From Mermis nigrescens (lineage: Eukaryota; Nematoda; Enoplea; Mermithida; Mermithidae), in the NCBI GenBank assembly GCA_036768485.1, contig JAVLUZ010000154.1, forward strand, positions 44,143,458 through 44,207,457: a stretch of DNA of 64,000 nucleotides. Reading direction: 5' to 3'. The notes below the pieces were generated by a model. The model had not been told where the DNA came from. It saw only the letters and a program-made list of their open reading frames with translations, and searched no databases. The position numbers and the translations under genes are program-made. Shown here piece after piece: positions 24,061 through 35,244 of this stretch (positions are counted from its first letter, which is position 1; each line of letters starts with the position of its first letter).

Positions 24061-24084
24061 CAAATAATATGTATAAGATCTACT

Positions 24085-24440
24085 TAACGCGCTTGGAAAA
24101 ATTTTTCCAACTGAAAATCGACTGGGGAAAAATAATGCTATTTTCCAAGTAAATTTTCCAAGACTTGGAATCCAAGTCAAAAAATTCAGAAGCAAATGAA
24201 CCGACACTTGGAAAAATAGACTTTTACTTGGGAAAAACACTTGGAAATTCCAAGTCTTGGAACTTGGAAAACCGAGCTGCAAATAAATCACAACTTGGAA
24301 AAAGCCGGTTTTCCAAGACTAGGAACTTGGAACTTGGAATTTCAAGGACTTGGAAAATGACGAAGCAAATAAACTAGGACTTGGAAAATTTCACGTTTTT
24401 CCAAGACTTGGAACTTGGGACTTGGAATTCCAAGTGGAAA
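24085..24440 (-). repeat. Right CTTGGAA minisatellite terminus
   Basis: This is the mirror image of the left arm, with 'ttggaaaa', 'acttggaacttgg' and 'ttccaagtc' words. It is about 120 bp longer than the left arm, so unit number differs between ends. Confidence 0.8.
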
Positions 24441-24448
24441 TGAATTGG

Positions 24449-24540
24449 CCCCTGGGGTAGTCAAAAGTGCCAGGAACGGGGTCGGGGGTGTTGACCCTGA
24501 TGTGCCCTATTTACAAAACCACGGTTCCGGGTTAAAATCC
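24449..24540. repeat. Satellite resumed after element C
   Basis: It begins with the duplicated CCCCTGGGG and continues 'tagtcaaaagtgccaggaacgggg'. This is the same point of the 180-bp unit at which the array was broken at 21236. Confidence 0.85.
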
Positions 24541-24551
24541 CCAAACCTCAC

Positions 24552-24731
24552 CAAGAACTCGAATGTATCTTGTATGTCCAGGACGGAAGCATTTCGTTGT
24601 GCTGCCACCGTTTGGGTAGGATCGCTTCTTATTTCGGTTCTCTTGATTTTAATATATTTTGAAGTTTCGATGGCATCATCACAAGAGTTTTCATTTTCGA
24701 TTAGCGTTATTCTTGCGCACTGTGCTTGTTT
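24552..24731 (-). CDS. Candidate 180-bp exon, unknown gene
   Basis: On the minus strand an acceptor GCTGCAG precedes 60 open codons that end at TTG|GTGAGG, so the exon would be symmetric, phase 0. The translation is polar and varied, with ITLIENENSCDD, SKYIKIKRTEIRSDPT and VLDIQDTFEFL, unlike the low-complexity frames nearby. No domain is recognised, and no partner exon was identified in 24.8-26.5 kb. The + strand frame here is shorter in open sense and looks like a shadow. Confidence 0.3.
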
Positions 24732-24774
24732 CTGCAGCGCTGGATTGTTTGCGCATCTTTAGTATCTTGTCGCA

Positions 24775-26600
24775 CTTCTAAGCCATTGCTACATTGTAAA
24801 CGACGTGCGGAAAAGTTCCTACTGTTCATGTTTTGACCATATTTTCAATTCTCTTTAATAGCATCATAGACTTCAGCCATTCAATATTTGCTGCGCGTAT
24901 GATAAGAACATTCCTGATGATTTTTGAATGTCCTGCGTAGTTTCATGAAAAAGGAAAATCTTAAAATTACAGAAACAATATTCATAAAAATATGCACAAA
25001 ACAAGGTCAAAAGTACATAAAATAAATGTTTTTGTATGAGCGATTGAGGACCAACTATAAATTAACAAACGATTTCTGGCCCTTAAAAGTTATTCAATCT
25101 TATTACCGAAATCGTGCCTTCCCACATTGGCCGACGCAGGATCTTTCATAATTATTATTGTTGAGGATCCCATAATGAAAGCAACTCCGGATGCAAAATG
25201 CAATTTCTGAAAGTTTATCCGGTTTTTTCCAATTCTGTCGTGTAAGGAGAAATATTGACAGAATGGCGAGGGCCTCCATCTACCAATCCAATAATCTTTC
25301 TAGGTCATCGAAATTTTTTAATTCTATGAGTCCCAGATATTTCTTGCTGTTTAGCATATGCTCTCGAACGTCAGCCGACCCCAAATACCGAATATGTATA
25401 CCCTAAGGCTGAAATGTTTCTGAAGAATACAGATCCCTTAGTCATCAAAACAGTCTATCAAGAACTTTTTTTTCTCCAGAAGTCGATCCAACCTGATCGA
25501 TTGCTTTCGGATGTAACAGAAAAACGAAGCGAATTCTCAGAAAAATTATGATAATTACCGGTCAATAATCTGAACTTTTCTGCGTTAAATATTAGAATTG
25601 GTGAAATCTCCGGGTATCTAGATAGATTTCTTAGCAGTCAAAAAAATCTACCCAACCCAACTTAAAAATTCTACTTGCGAGGCTCCTTCATTTTCCCCAA
25701 TTTTTTGCATCACTCGACGAAAAACGTTAAGGTAACATTGTTTGATCTGCATAAATCAACTTTTCGGCTCATCACGACCCCTCAACTAATTTCCCAACCC
25801 GCCGGCAGACCAATGATTTGTAGGGCCATCCAAGTACGGCTGGTACATTAGATGCCATCCTCAAACCTTAAACCAAAGGCCGAACCGAAGTGCTACGTTT
25901 GAATTATTCACTGGAAGCCGACCTCAAAATCGCTTGACCACGAGGACAACACAAATGCCAATGACCCAAAAACGTTAAATGACGTTAAGAGCAAATTTGG
26001 GGCTTCGTAAAGCACACTCAGCAGGGGGATTTAGACCCTAGAGAATCCGGTTGATACCGCAAAAACTCAAAGACCCCAGAATTTGATTTTTAGCTTTTTC
26101 GGATTTTTCCCAGTTTTACAACAGCCAGACGGTCAGAATCAGGTTGCTGCCCATAGGTTTGCTCGTACAAAATGAGAGCGAACGACATTAAGGATGACGT
26201 TTGCGAACAGTATAGCGTCTTTATATGTCGCAACGCTGTTTTGTCTAGCGAAAAAGACAAATTCGCCCATGTTGAAGGAGCGGTCGCCGAACCTCACCCC
26301 CGTTAGTCCGAAATATTTGGCGAGATACAAGATTGATACAATTTAATTAGAAATAATTTTTCACCAAAAGCACTTTTTCGCACAAATTTGCTCATAATCT
26401 TGAAATTTTTAGAAAAACTTTCACATCTGAAATCACTTTGATTAGAGATGGGCAATTTAAACGGCAAAAAGAAACTATCGATAGACTTTAAGGATATAAT
26501 TTTTGGTGTTATTTTAGGCAAGACTATTATGCTTGAACTTCCTAATATTTTGTTGTGATGTCAAGACGCCACATTTAAGTAATTTTATGTGCTACTGTTT
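24775..26600. other. Intergenic sequence with GC-richer patch
   Basis: No gene is supported. The patch at 25700-26100 has stop-interrupted frames on the + strand, including one reading ..FELFTGSRP.., faintly like a retroelement integrase region. It may be a retroelement relic, but the signal is too weak to call. Confidence 0.2.
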
Positions 26601-26631
26601 ATAAAGCAGTGTAACTTTGATGTCTTTCCAG

Positions 26632-26778
26632 GCCCTAAGGACAACAGCTCCATCATCATCATCGTCAATTCAGAACGGGTTGAAAAATCGATCGTTGGAA
26701 ACTGAGCACCAGCAACCAATAAAGAAACGTCGACTTGCACACATGGAAAACTTGACAGAACCATTTGGCGCGGACCAG
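26632..26778 (+). CDS. Candidate host gene, exon i
   Basis: The exon follows the acceptor 'tgtctttccag' and ends at GACCAG|GTCGGT. It is 49 codons, phase 0 at both sides. It encodes a Ser-rich stretch (APSSSSSIQNGL), then a basic PIKKRRLAH that could act as a nuclear localisation signal, then LTEPFGADQ. It splices in frame to the next candidate exon at 27763. The true first exon was not found upstream. The family is not recognised. Splice sites and phase agreement across three exons are the argument for a gene. Confidence 0.45.
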
Positions 26779-27079
26779 GTCGGTAAATTTTTTGAAAATA
26801 AGCACTTTTACATTTTTCAGCACTATCTAAGTCCGGGTTTCTCTGTGGATAGCTGGAAAACACACCATCAGCATCTTGGCTATCCATTTTCTAATGCTTG
26901 TGTGATTTTTGCAAGTCTGATCACACAGGCATAGGCACGTATCTATAGGAGATTTATGATGACCATTTTCATTGTTCCTGGGTTGGAACGTTTTTCCTGA
27001 CAGCATTCGTACTAGACAACGCGTTAATTATGTGTGGTCTAGGAGTTCATAGGCAATAATTGCTTAAAAAGTGTCAAAA

Positions 27080-27251
27080 CGTGCATTATTATTTTTTAAT
27101 AATATACTATTATTATATTAGATTGTCATAAGAATAAACTTACCAGTAATAACAATAATAATAATAGTAATAAGAATAATAATAATTATTATTATTATTA
27201 TTCTTATTATCATTATTCTTATTATAATAAAATAATAATATAATAATAATA

Positions 27252-27301
<50 letters not shown>

Positions 27302-27391
27302 TTATATATATAATAATAATAAATAATAATAATAATAATAATAATAATATTGATAATAATAATAATAAAATAATAATAATAATAATAATAA

Positions 27392-27426
<35 letters not shown>

Positions 27427-27481
27427 TAATAACAATAATAAGAATAATAATAATAGTAATAATAATAATAATAAAAATAAT

Positions 27482-27514
<33 letters not shown>

Positions 27515-27548
27515 GTAACAATAATATTGATAATAATAATAATAATAT
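27080..27548. repeat. (AAT)n trinucleotide tract in an intron
   Basis: About 450 bp of TAA/AAT units with sporadic C or G interruptions. Reverse-strand frames of up to 191 codons rich in Ile, Leu and Tyr are artefacts of this tract. It falls in the first recognised intron of the candidate host gene. Confidence 0.9.
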
Positions 27549-27762
27549 GGAACTTTATCCAAAACGTCAAAAATGGAATTCTTTTGTCATTACTATCAAT
27601 TATTAGGACTTTGAGATGTCTGAAAATTTTTTCGGGCCTCCGAGACATTTTCGGACCGGCAGAATGCAGTGAAATTGCATCAAGACGATGCATTCATATG
27701 CCAATCGTTTACATTAGACTCATTTATCTTCCTGTATGGCTGGCAAAAAAGACATTTTTCAG

Positions 27763-28041
27763 AATGTTGCATTGAACTTATTGACACAACAAGAGCCTTT
27801 GGTGTTTCCTGACCCTGACATTGCCGTAAATTGGCCACCTTCCTATGATCAAGAAGAGCAGCATACGTCTAACATACCTTGTCAAGCACTATCACAAGAT
27901 TTGCTTATTAAAGAGATTAACGATCCAGTTGAGCTACTTGACGTCAATCATCAAAACGTATCTAGCCAGCCAGCAGCTCCGACCAGCAGGCAGACTGTAA
28001 TCGTATTCAATCAGGCGAAACTTATTCGTGATTTAAAGAAG
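27763..28041 (+). CDS. Candidate host gene, exon ii
   Basis: A strong acceptor 'gacatttttcag' opens a 93-codon exon ending LIRDLKK at AAGAAG|GTGATA, phase 0 on both sides. The protein is acidic, with TQQEPLVFPDPD, NWPPSYDQEE and NDPVELLDV, and finishes with a helix-like QTVIVFNQAKLIRDLKK. This continues without a frame change into exon iii, extending the same helical, probably coiled-coil segment. Function unknown. Confidence 0.5.
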
Positions 28042-28544
28042 GTGATAACGCGGACAACAAATTTTAACTGCTTTAGTCAATATGGGAAATTATAAACTGG
28101 ATCTAGAGCAGTTTTTTGCTATTATTGCAAACCTGATTTATAAATTCTTCAAATGTCTCAAGTCCTTGATATATTTGCAGCTTAAAGTGTATTCAAAATT
28201 TGGCATTTTTAAACAAATGCAAGTCTAACAGCCTAAATGATTATTTATGGAAGAGTTACAGCTGTCAGGAAATTTTAGCAAGATGCTTTTTCTTAATTTT
28301 TATATCATATTTTTCCCTGTCAAATGTTTTATCTAATCTGCCTATTTATTGCGGTGTACACTTTATAGATTATATTTAGCTTTATAGTTCTGCATCTTAA
28401 AAAATTTTTAAGCATCATCTTAAATTGTTTTCACGCTGACTACAAATCTGTATTGTCGTTTGCACTATCACGTCTAGTTTTCAAGAAGTTCGTGCTTGTT
28501 TTTAGAATTTTTCCCTTTCGAAAATTTTTCGATTTTCTGTACAA

Positions 28545-30430
28545 TCATAGATTACGCGTTAGCGCGTACCTATAAACTAATAATATACTTTGGTACCCGA
28601 ACACCTGTGCTCCCCCTACAACCATATTGGGATTAATTTGGGAGAAGCGCTTTTTTGAAAGATAGATAATAAAAAAATTCACTGCAAATATTTGTTGTTT
28701 TCCTTTACACTTAATACTGAGTGTGTAAAAAATGTATAACATTTTGCATAACATTATAGCATATTGCGAACTCTGTCTCTATTTTACAAGGCTTGTAGAA
28801 CACGCAGTACAAATGATGCACATAATTTGATGGCTTAGCTTTCTAAAGGTAGGAGTTCTACAAATGACAGTTTTTTGTTTTTCGAATTTCACATAAATTC
28901 CTGATTGGGAGAGTAAGAGTGTGAATATTTGGAGGTGATAAAACATATTTTGGCCGAGTTTTCGACATGTTTATGTCTGCGAAGAACTGTGCTTATAAGT
29001 CTTAAAGATTTGTTTTCTGATATAACTGTAGTACGGTTTATGGGCTACTTTTTGCTTACTAAAAAACTCTTTTACGCTCAATACGGAATAAGATCTAGGG
29101 TTTTAAACTTTGTACTTCAGTTAATAGTGTGAAAAAGAGATTTTGTCTAAGAGATTGTTCCGCCAAGTTTTACGGTTATAAGTTGGGATATATTAAATAA
29201 AGCCAAACTTAAGTGCCTTAGAAGGGCTATACGTCGGAGCAAACCACGTCAAAAAATGCAATATTGCTTTATTTATGGGGATGTAAAGTTAAAAATCAGG
29301 GGTTGTGAAATGGGCGAAAAAACACGTTTTCTCTCCATCTTGATCAATAGATATGTCAAATATTTCGCCATAGAAATTTTATCACAAACAAACAAACCAC
29401 GATTTATAGGCTACAACTAGTTTTAAACCACATGTGTTCACACTCAATGAGGAATTAGGATCAGCTTTTCAAAGTTTACAATGTGGCAGTTGTCGAAGAG
29501 GATAGAAATAAAGTACTTCCGATGAGGTATGTCATGTAAATTGCGTGTATTCACGTCAATATTTAGCTTTTTCGGAAGGTGTAAAGTTAAAAATCGGGTG
29601 TGTAAAACTTGTTTCTGTCTTGTTTGTTTTCTGTAATCCTCACCGGTTATGAATCTGGACAAGATCTTAAGTCTAGAAATGTTCCAGGAATCAGACGTGA
29701 TACGCCAGTTGGGCGCATTTGTTGACAATGAACAGAGGTGTAAGGTGGTTTATACATAATATCTATTTGTCTCAAGCCTATTGTGGAGACTTCATTTTTT
29801 CGTAAACTTTGATCGTGATAATATCAGAATGATAAATCCGACTGGATACTTCTTTAGAATCTTTGTTTATTTAAAGTTTACACTGCGAAATAACTTTTAT
29901 CCTAGAGCTTTGCCAAAGTGAAAATTTTTTTGAATGTTAAACGTAAGTTCGCAATTACGAATCTGACAGCTAGTTTTCTGAACACCTAGTAGTTGTATAA
30001 ATTTGCACTATGCATTTATTGTCAATGTATAGTTTACACTACACACTTATTTTACTTCCAGATTGTTGCTAAACCTAACTTTTTTCCAAAATATGTTGTG
30101 AGGTCAGGATTATGAATTTGACTGTATGTTATTTTTACGCTCGGTTGTTATGTAAAGTTTACACTAAAAAACTCAATTCAGCTTTAGGGCGTAGCAGTAG
30201 CTTAATTTCTTTCAAAATGTTCCACGTAGTGTCAGAATAACGAATCTATGCATAATTCTTCTTTACACCCAATAATGCTAAAAGTCAGTGATCTGTTTAA
30301 ATGAGGTAAGGTTGTCTTGTTTAAAAAGCAAAATGCTGTTGTTCAAGACAATACTGTTTTCCGCGTTCTTGGACTGCTGTCATTATGGTGGCATGTTACC
30401 GTATGTGTCTACTGACTAATTTACTCGAAC
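28545..30430 (+). repeat. Right arm of ~2-kb inverted repeat
   Basis: It mirrors 885-2865 and is direct with 12230-13596. It includes 'tttacactcaat', 'ccggttat', 'gtaatcctcaccgg' and a decayed ~130-bp tandem section at 29930-30280. It lies inside the second recognised intron of the candidate host gene. Confidence 0.6.
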
Positions 30431-30454
30431 CATGCTAAGTTAATGTAGTAGTAG

Positions 30455-30665
30455 CAAAGAAAAACATTTTGGTGGAACGAAAAACACGAATACGCTTGAA
30501 TTAGTTGATTATTAAGGAAGTGAAAGATGGGGACTAGGAAAAAGCTAACTAAGTATATACCTAAAGTCACAAAGTCTGCTAAAAAATGAGACTTTTTCTA
30601 AGCAATGCAAAAGATCGTAGTATATTCTGCGGCCAGGAGATTAAAATAAGCCCATTATCTTCTCC
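30455..30665 (+). repeat. Dispersed repeat A, copy 3
   Basis: 'agtagcaaagaaaaaca', 'aatacgcttgaattagttgattattaagg', 'ggggactaggaa' and 'tattctgcggcc' align with copies 1 and 2. It directly follows the right arm. Confidence 0.6.
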
Positions 30666-30910
30666 GAGCATATCTAAAAATATTAAAACTTCATAAATTA
30701 GCATAACAGTGAATTACTATAAGAAAAAAATACGCATTTTGCAAGGCGGAAGTAAACTGTACATGAAGAAAATATAAAGCTGATTTTACGATCATGATAA
30801 TTTGAACAGTATAGATTGACGAATTATTTTGTAATCTATCACGAATAAATTATTCGATAAGTTTGTTTTTTTAGGTATCTCTCAAGTCCTTACTGATTCT
30901 AAATTTTCAG

Positions 30911-31027
30911 GATCTGGAACGTTTCCGGACGCAAATACCAGAATTACGGGAGCAGATGCATACTTCTACTACACAACCTGAAAACTTAACAGCGACATCC
31001 GAATTTTGGAGGAGTTGGTTGAAGTGA
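30911..31027 (+). CDS. Candidate host gene, terminal exon
   Basis: The acceptor 'ctaaattttcag' precedes 38 codons and a TGA at 31025. The sequence DLERFRTQIPELREQM continues the helix from exon ii, then a Thr-rich linker leads to the end SEFWRSWLK. Phase 0 entry matches the phase 0 exit of exon ii. A polyadenylation-type AATAAA lies at 31616-31621, about 590 bp downstream. Together with exons i and ii this gives a 180-residue C-terminal portion of an unrecognised protein. Confidence 0.5.
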   Translation, partial: DLERFRTQIPELREQMHTSTTQPENLTATSEFWRSWLK

Positions 31028-31029
31028 AT

Positions 31030-33795
31030 TTGTGACATGATTTTTTATGATAAGAAATGAGTGTTACATTTTAAGGTGTCTATTTTGTTACAAGGGGCAA
31101 GTTTTTATACAATTTAATTAAATATTGTTGCAGTTTATGTACTAGTATACGAGACTCGAAAAAGATATCGATTTCACCCATCTGTTTGTCGACTATTTGC
31201 TTGCATTTGAGAACCCGTGTATACGGGATATAGATGAAAAATAATACGTCATTATGGGGATGATTAGCCGGTCTAAGATTGCGAGCCAAGAATGGTTTAA
31301 CTAAAATGGCTTTAAATATACTAAATAAGCGTAAAAGCTTGCATTGTTGGCTTTATTTTCTAATTTTTCATCTGATGTGAAACTCACACACCAATACATA
31401 TTTGCCAACGAATCTAGATCACATAAAACATCATTTACCATTTTATAGTCTGAGTCAATCAAGACAGGACGCCGTAGGCACTTGCGCCTGCATCACGTCT
31501 TGCAACTGTAGGTTCCGTTTTATGTGGTCCTTTACGCTCATTTGAACACTGAAATTGTATTATAAAGCTATTTTGTCATCCTTAAAGTCTGTATGGCACC
31601 ACTGTGAATTTGCTTAATAAATGTTTATTTCTCATTGCTATATGAATTCTCATACAGATGAAGCATTAAAAACTATTTGACTTGAGCTAAACTGAGGCTT
31701 GATATTGTTTACTTTAGATTCAAAATTATTGGCGAACAGGAAAATGCTGATAAAAGTACATACTCGTGAATATAATTTTGCATTGATTTGGACAAAAATT
31801 CGGTTTCATCAAATCAGAGACGTCTAAAAAACGAATAAGTCAACTGAATGCGAAATCACATTTTTAACGTCTTTTCGAAGATCAGATAGCAAAACTATAC
31901 GCAGATACCGTTTAAGACATTATCATCAACTACCTAGTAGTGGAATCATAAAAATCGCTAAAAAATGATAAAAAAATTTCAAAATTTCAATTTCAGGGCA
32001 TTTTAACAGGAAATTTTGATTTACGTCCATCTGAACCCCTAACATATTTTTACCTAAAACTTTACAATTTTTTGTTATGTCTAGCTTTCAACCCCTTCTC
32101 AGTCGGTAAGCTGCCTTTATGCACGACTTACTGTTGACAGCTGTTTAGTTCTGTGGTTAGACTGCATGGTTTAAAAGCACTGCACAATCTCACAATCACA
32201 TGGCTTTTCTTAAACTTATAGCATACGAGTAGTGTACATGCATAGCCCTCTCAATAAATTTAGTAGAAAGAAAAGTCAAAACATAAGAATCTGCTTAACA
32301 GTTTAGCGATTATTTATTTGGAACTTGGAAAAGCGGTCGGTATTCGTCATTAATTTTTAAGTAGGCTCAGGTTCTATTCTGCCGAAAAAATCATTGCATT
32401 TCTTCTTCCATTCCAACACCTTTTACATCCTTTTTGTTTCTTCTTCTATATTTAGGCGTAGCTATCAGACTACAAATGCAAAAAAATCGAATATGCACTA
32501 TATAATTATTGCAATTTCAAATCCTATTTTGAATCGAATATCCACAGTCAAACAATAGCATAAGTAATAAGACAAAAATATATTCGCAGAATTCGTAAAT
32601 TTAGGCTTAAGACAATCGAATAGAAATGACAGAAATCGGGCGATTAATAATAAGATCGCTCAGAAGAGGAAAGAATTTGCGATTTGTGGGATAATATTGA
32701 CTTAGTGTAGCACAAGCGGTTGTTTATCGGCGTAGCTATATGCTTTTGGATTTATCCGAAAATTTAATGAAGACAATTAGACAATTATGTTTCGTTTACA
32801 ATTGTCTGAAACTGTTCACTGACGCTTAATTTAAGGGATTTTTCGGCAGAGGACTGAAAGGATGAGTTTTAATCCATATGGAACTTCGTCATTTTAGTAT
32901 CAAACTAAGAGATTTAGTGATTTGTAGATCTCAATGAAATAAAACGTTCAACCAAAGTCAAGAGAACGAAATGAGAAAAAGAATGAAGCAGCAGTACATA
33001 CGCAGAAAAAATTAGATTTATGTATGCACACCCAAAAAGAGTGAATGTCAAAATGACGATAATGAATCAAATCGCTGGTTTTTCGTATAAAAAAGAAAAA
33101 TTCGACACCAAAAAGCCTTTTGAATTTCTCGAAAATTCAATTTATTCTGTAGAAATTTTACATGGCCAACCTCGAGTCAATTTTTGTTGGGAAATTTTTC
33201 AGAGTTTCGCCGCGTTATTCGAGGATAAGGCTAGTTTAGGAGTGCATCTATAACTAACGTGTAGTCCTTTTGTACGTACTTCAATATCTATTCATTAGAG
33301 AAATAATAATTGAATATGGAAAAGGCCGAACACAAACTACACTTGAGTACAAAACAACCCAAAAACTGAACCCAAAACATAAGAGTTTTGAGTATTTATA
33401 CAATTTCTTCATGCATAATAATACGCCACTTACGCAAATGGTCCGTTAAAAATAAGTTGGAAAACTCAGAGCAATAAATCACATCAACACAAAACATATG
33501 TGAAAAGTTTTAGGAAAATAGGAAAGGGCTAATCCTAAACATCCGCAAATTAACACTTACGCGGCTTCTATCAATCAAGTAAGCTATGTACGTTGGGAAA
33601 AGTGATTGACACGTACGAAAAAGGTAGTTATCATTAATTAAAGGAGATACAGATGAGATTTCGTCGATTTGCACGTGGACTCCGGGTTTCTTGATTCCTG
33701 AGATGGAAACTGAGTGTTGGATTCACGTATGCTACTTTGCGTGCATTTTTGAATATTCATATTGATTTTCTTGTCACGTCACATTGTGCACTGCG
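31030..33795. other. 3' flank and intergenic sequence
   Basis: The first ~600 bp are probably 3' UTR of the preceding candidate gene. The rest is AT-rich. An open frame at 33020-33253 (77 codons, including KKPFEFLENSIYSVEILHG) has no domain, promoter or splice context I can support. Confidence 0.3.
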
Positions 33796-33799
33796 TGAG

Positions 33800-34230
33800 A
33801 ATGCACAGTGAGTGTGGAGAGGTAGTTCGGGGGTTATGCACCCCCAGAAGGTTGAATACCCTAGAATTCAATTTTTGAAATTTCTTTTTTTTCCACGATT
33901 TGTTTGATGCCAATGGATAGTGCAAAATAAAAAATGTTGAAAAATGGTATTTTTAGCCTTAATATCACACCTGGGCGTGGAGGGGTTCAGGAGGATATGC
34001 ATCCCCCGAAAAACCGAACCCCCCCGGAAATTAAAATACCCCCCCCCCAGAATTCAATTTTTACAAATTTGTTCCGTTCTTTTTCGCAATTTTTTGATGT
34101 TAATGGATAGTGCTCGATGAGAAACGTCGAAAAATGGTGTTTTTTTCGCCATACCATTATTTTTAAGGCCATTTTTTGACCTTCGCAAAATCTTTCACTC
34201 CCCCACAGAATTTTCTTGCTGCCCACGTAC
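33800..34230 (+). mobile_element. Two adjacent MITE M1 copies
   Basis: A 5'-half copy (33810-33950) is followed by a full one from CACACCTGGGCGTGG (33966) to GCTGCCCACGTAC (34230). A third, partial copy continues at 34231 and is split by element A, resuming at 35254 and ending GCTGTGCCCACCTATG near 35313. Confidence 0.65.
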
Positions 34231-34250
34231 GCATACCACCATTTAAAACT

Positions 34251-35244
34251 GGGTCTACGACAATTGGTAGGAAGTCAATTGGTAGAACGACAATTGGTCG
34301 GACGACATTTGGTAGGACGTCAATTCGTAGGGTAGGACAATTGGTAGGGTACGACAATTGGTAGGATGTGACACTAGTAGGATATTACTGTCTTATGCGA
34401 ACAAATGTTCCTACTGTGTAATGGTTTTATTTTCCAAATATACCTGCAACTTTCAAGTTAATAGTTATATGACCTACTTTTTTGCTAGCTGCTGCTTTTT
34501 TATTTACATAATATGCGTAAGCATACGAAAACTCATTTGCATACTGGAAATGAAACATACCGATCAAAATGGAAAATGCTATGACAAATTGTATGCAATG
34601 CCACGAAGAAAATGAAATGCTTATTTTTCGGCGAATTTTTCTACAATTGATTTTATGCGCTCATCAAGGTCCACATATTTCTTTTTCCTTGGTTCTTGCT
34701 GACCAGCTAACAACTGTTCGACTCTACGTTCAAAAAAGGCATGTTCGCTTTTGAGTGCGCTAATCAAACGCCAAATTGTCGGGTGATTGCAACAAACGAC
34801 GCAGTGAAAGCGACGGTGCCAGGCTTCAACTGAATTATTTGATTGTGGCAGATTGTTAAGAACTCTTTCAAAGTTGTTCCAAACGTTCGAAGCGAAAATT
34901 CCTTCCCCTGGCCGGTTTCGTCGAATTCTACCTATATATGTATCTTCAAAATAATCTGCAATTGGTTCTGCCTCACGTGGAAAATCTTCCATGAGTAAAT
35001 CAAAATATTCCCGAACTTGAGCTGTAGGAACAAATGATAAAGCAGCCCAGATGCGCAGCATTGAGTTTATGAGTACAACAAGGTAGGGGAGCCAGTCTAA
35101 CAATTACCGCATCCTACCAGTTGTCGTACCCTACCAATTGTCGTACCCTACCAATTGTCTTACCCTACCAATTGATGTCCTACCAAATGTCGTACGACCA
35201 ATTGTCGTCCTACCAATTGACTTCCTACCAATTGCCGTGATTCC
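34251..35244. mobile_element. MULE element A with GACAATTGGTAGG termini
   Basis: Both ends are minisatellites of about 14 bp, GACAATTGGTAGG (34257-34370), inverted as CCTACCAATTGTC (35105-35238). The element is flanked by a perfect 9-bp duplication TTTAAAACT (34242-34250 and 35245-35253) inside an M1 MITE. At 994 bp it is an internally shortened copy keeping the 3' end of a transposase gene. Both element termini start with GG. Confidence 0.9.
34621..35103 (-). CDS. C-terminal part of MULE transposase
   Basis: Intact relatives are DDE recombinases that cut and join Mutator-like elements. This 160-codon open frame shows the region after the second catalytic Asp: EYFDLLMEDFP, PIADYFEDTYIGR, the WNNFERVLNNLPQSNNSVEAWHRR block with the expected catalytic Glu, then NHPTIWRLISALKSEHAF. 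The N-terminal zinc finger and both Asp motifs are absent, removed by the internal deletion that formed element A. It is unbroken, which suggests a recent deletion. The start is arbitrary, because upstream sequence is the terminal minisatellite. Confidence 0.8.
   Translation of the reverse strand: MLDWLPYLVVLINSMLRIWAALSFVPTAQVREYFDLLMEDFPREAEPIADYFEDTYIGRIRRNRPGEGIFASNVWNNFERVLNNLPQSNNSVEAWHRRFHCVVCCNHPTIWRLISALKSEHAFFERRVEQLLAGQQEPRKKKYVDLDERIKSIVEKFAEK

Larger units (their letters stand above)
21237..24448. mobile_element. Foldback element C (CTTGGAA termini)
   Basis: The ends are CCGATTCATTTCCACTTGG and, inverted, CCAATTCATTTCCACTTGG. Each leads inward into 200-360 bp of tandem CTTGGAA/TTCCAAG words in opposite orientation (21255-21485 and 24085-24440). 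It splits the satellite exactly: GCCCTGGGG (21228-21236) and CCCCTGGGG (24449-24457) are a 9-bp duplication with one mismatch, the length used by Mutator/FB-type elements. No transposase was found. It contains foldback element D. Confidence 0.85.

Noticed and set aside
27118..27693. 191-codon frame rich in Ile, Leu and Tyr resembling a membrane protein
   Set aside because: Translation of an (AAT)n tract. All frames on that strand are open for the same reason.
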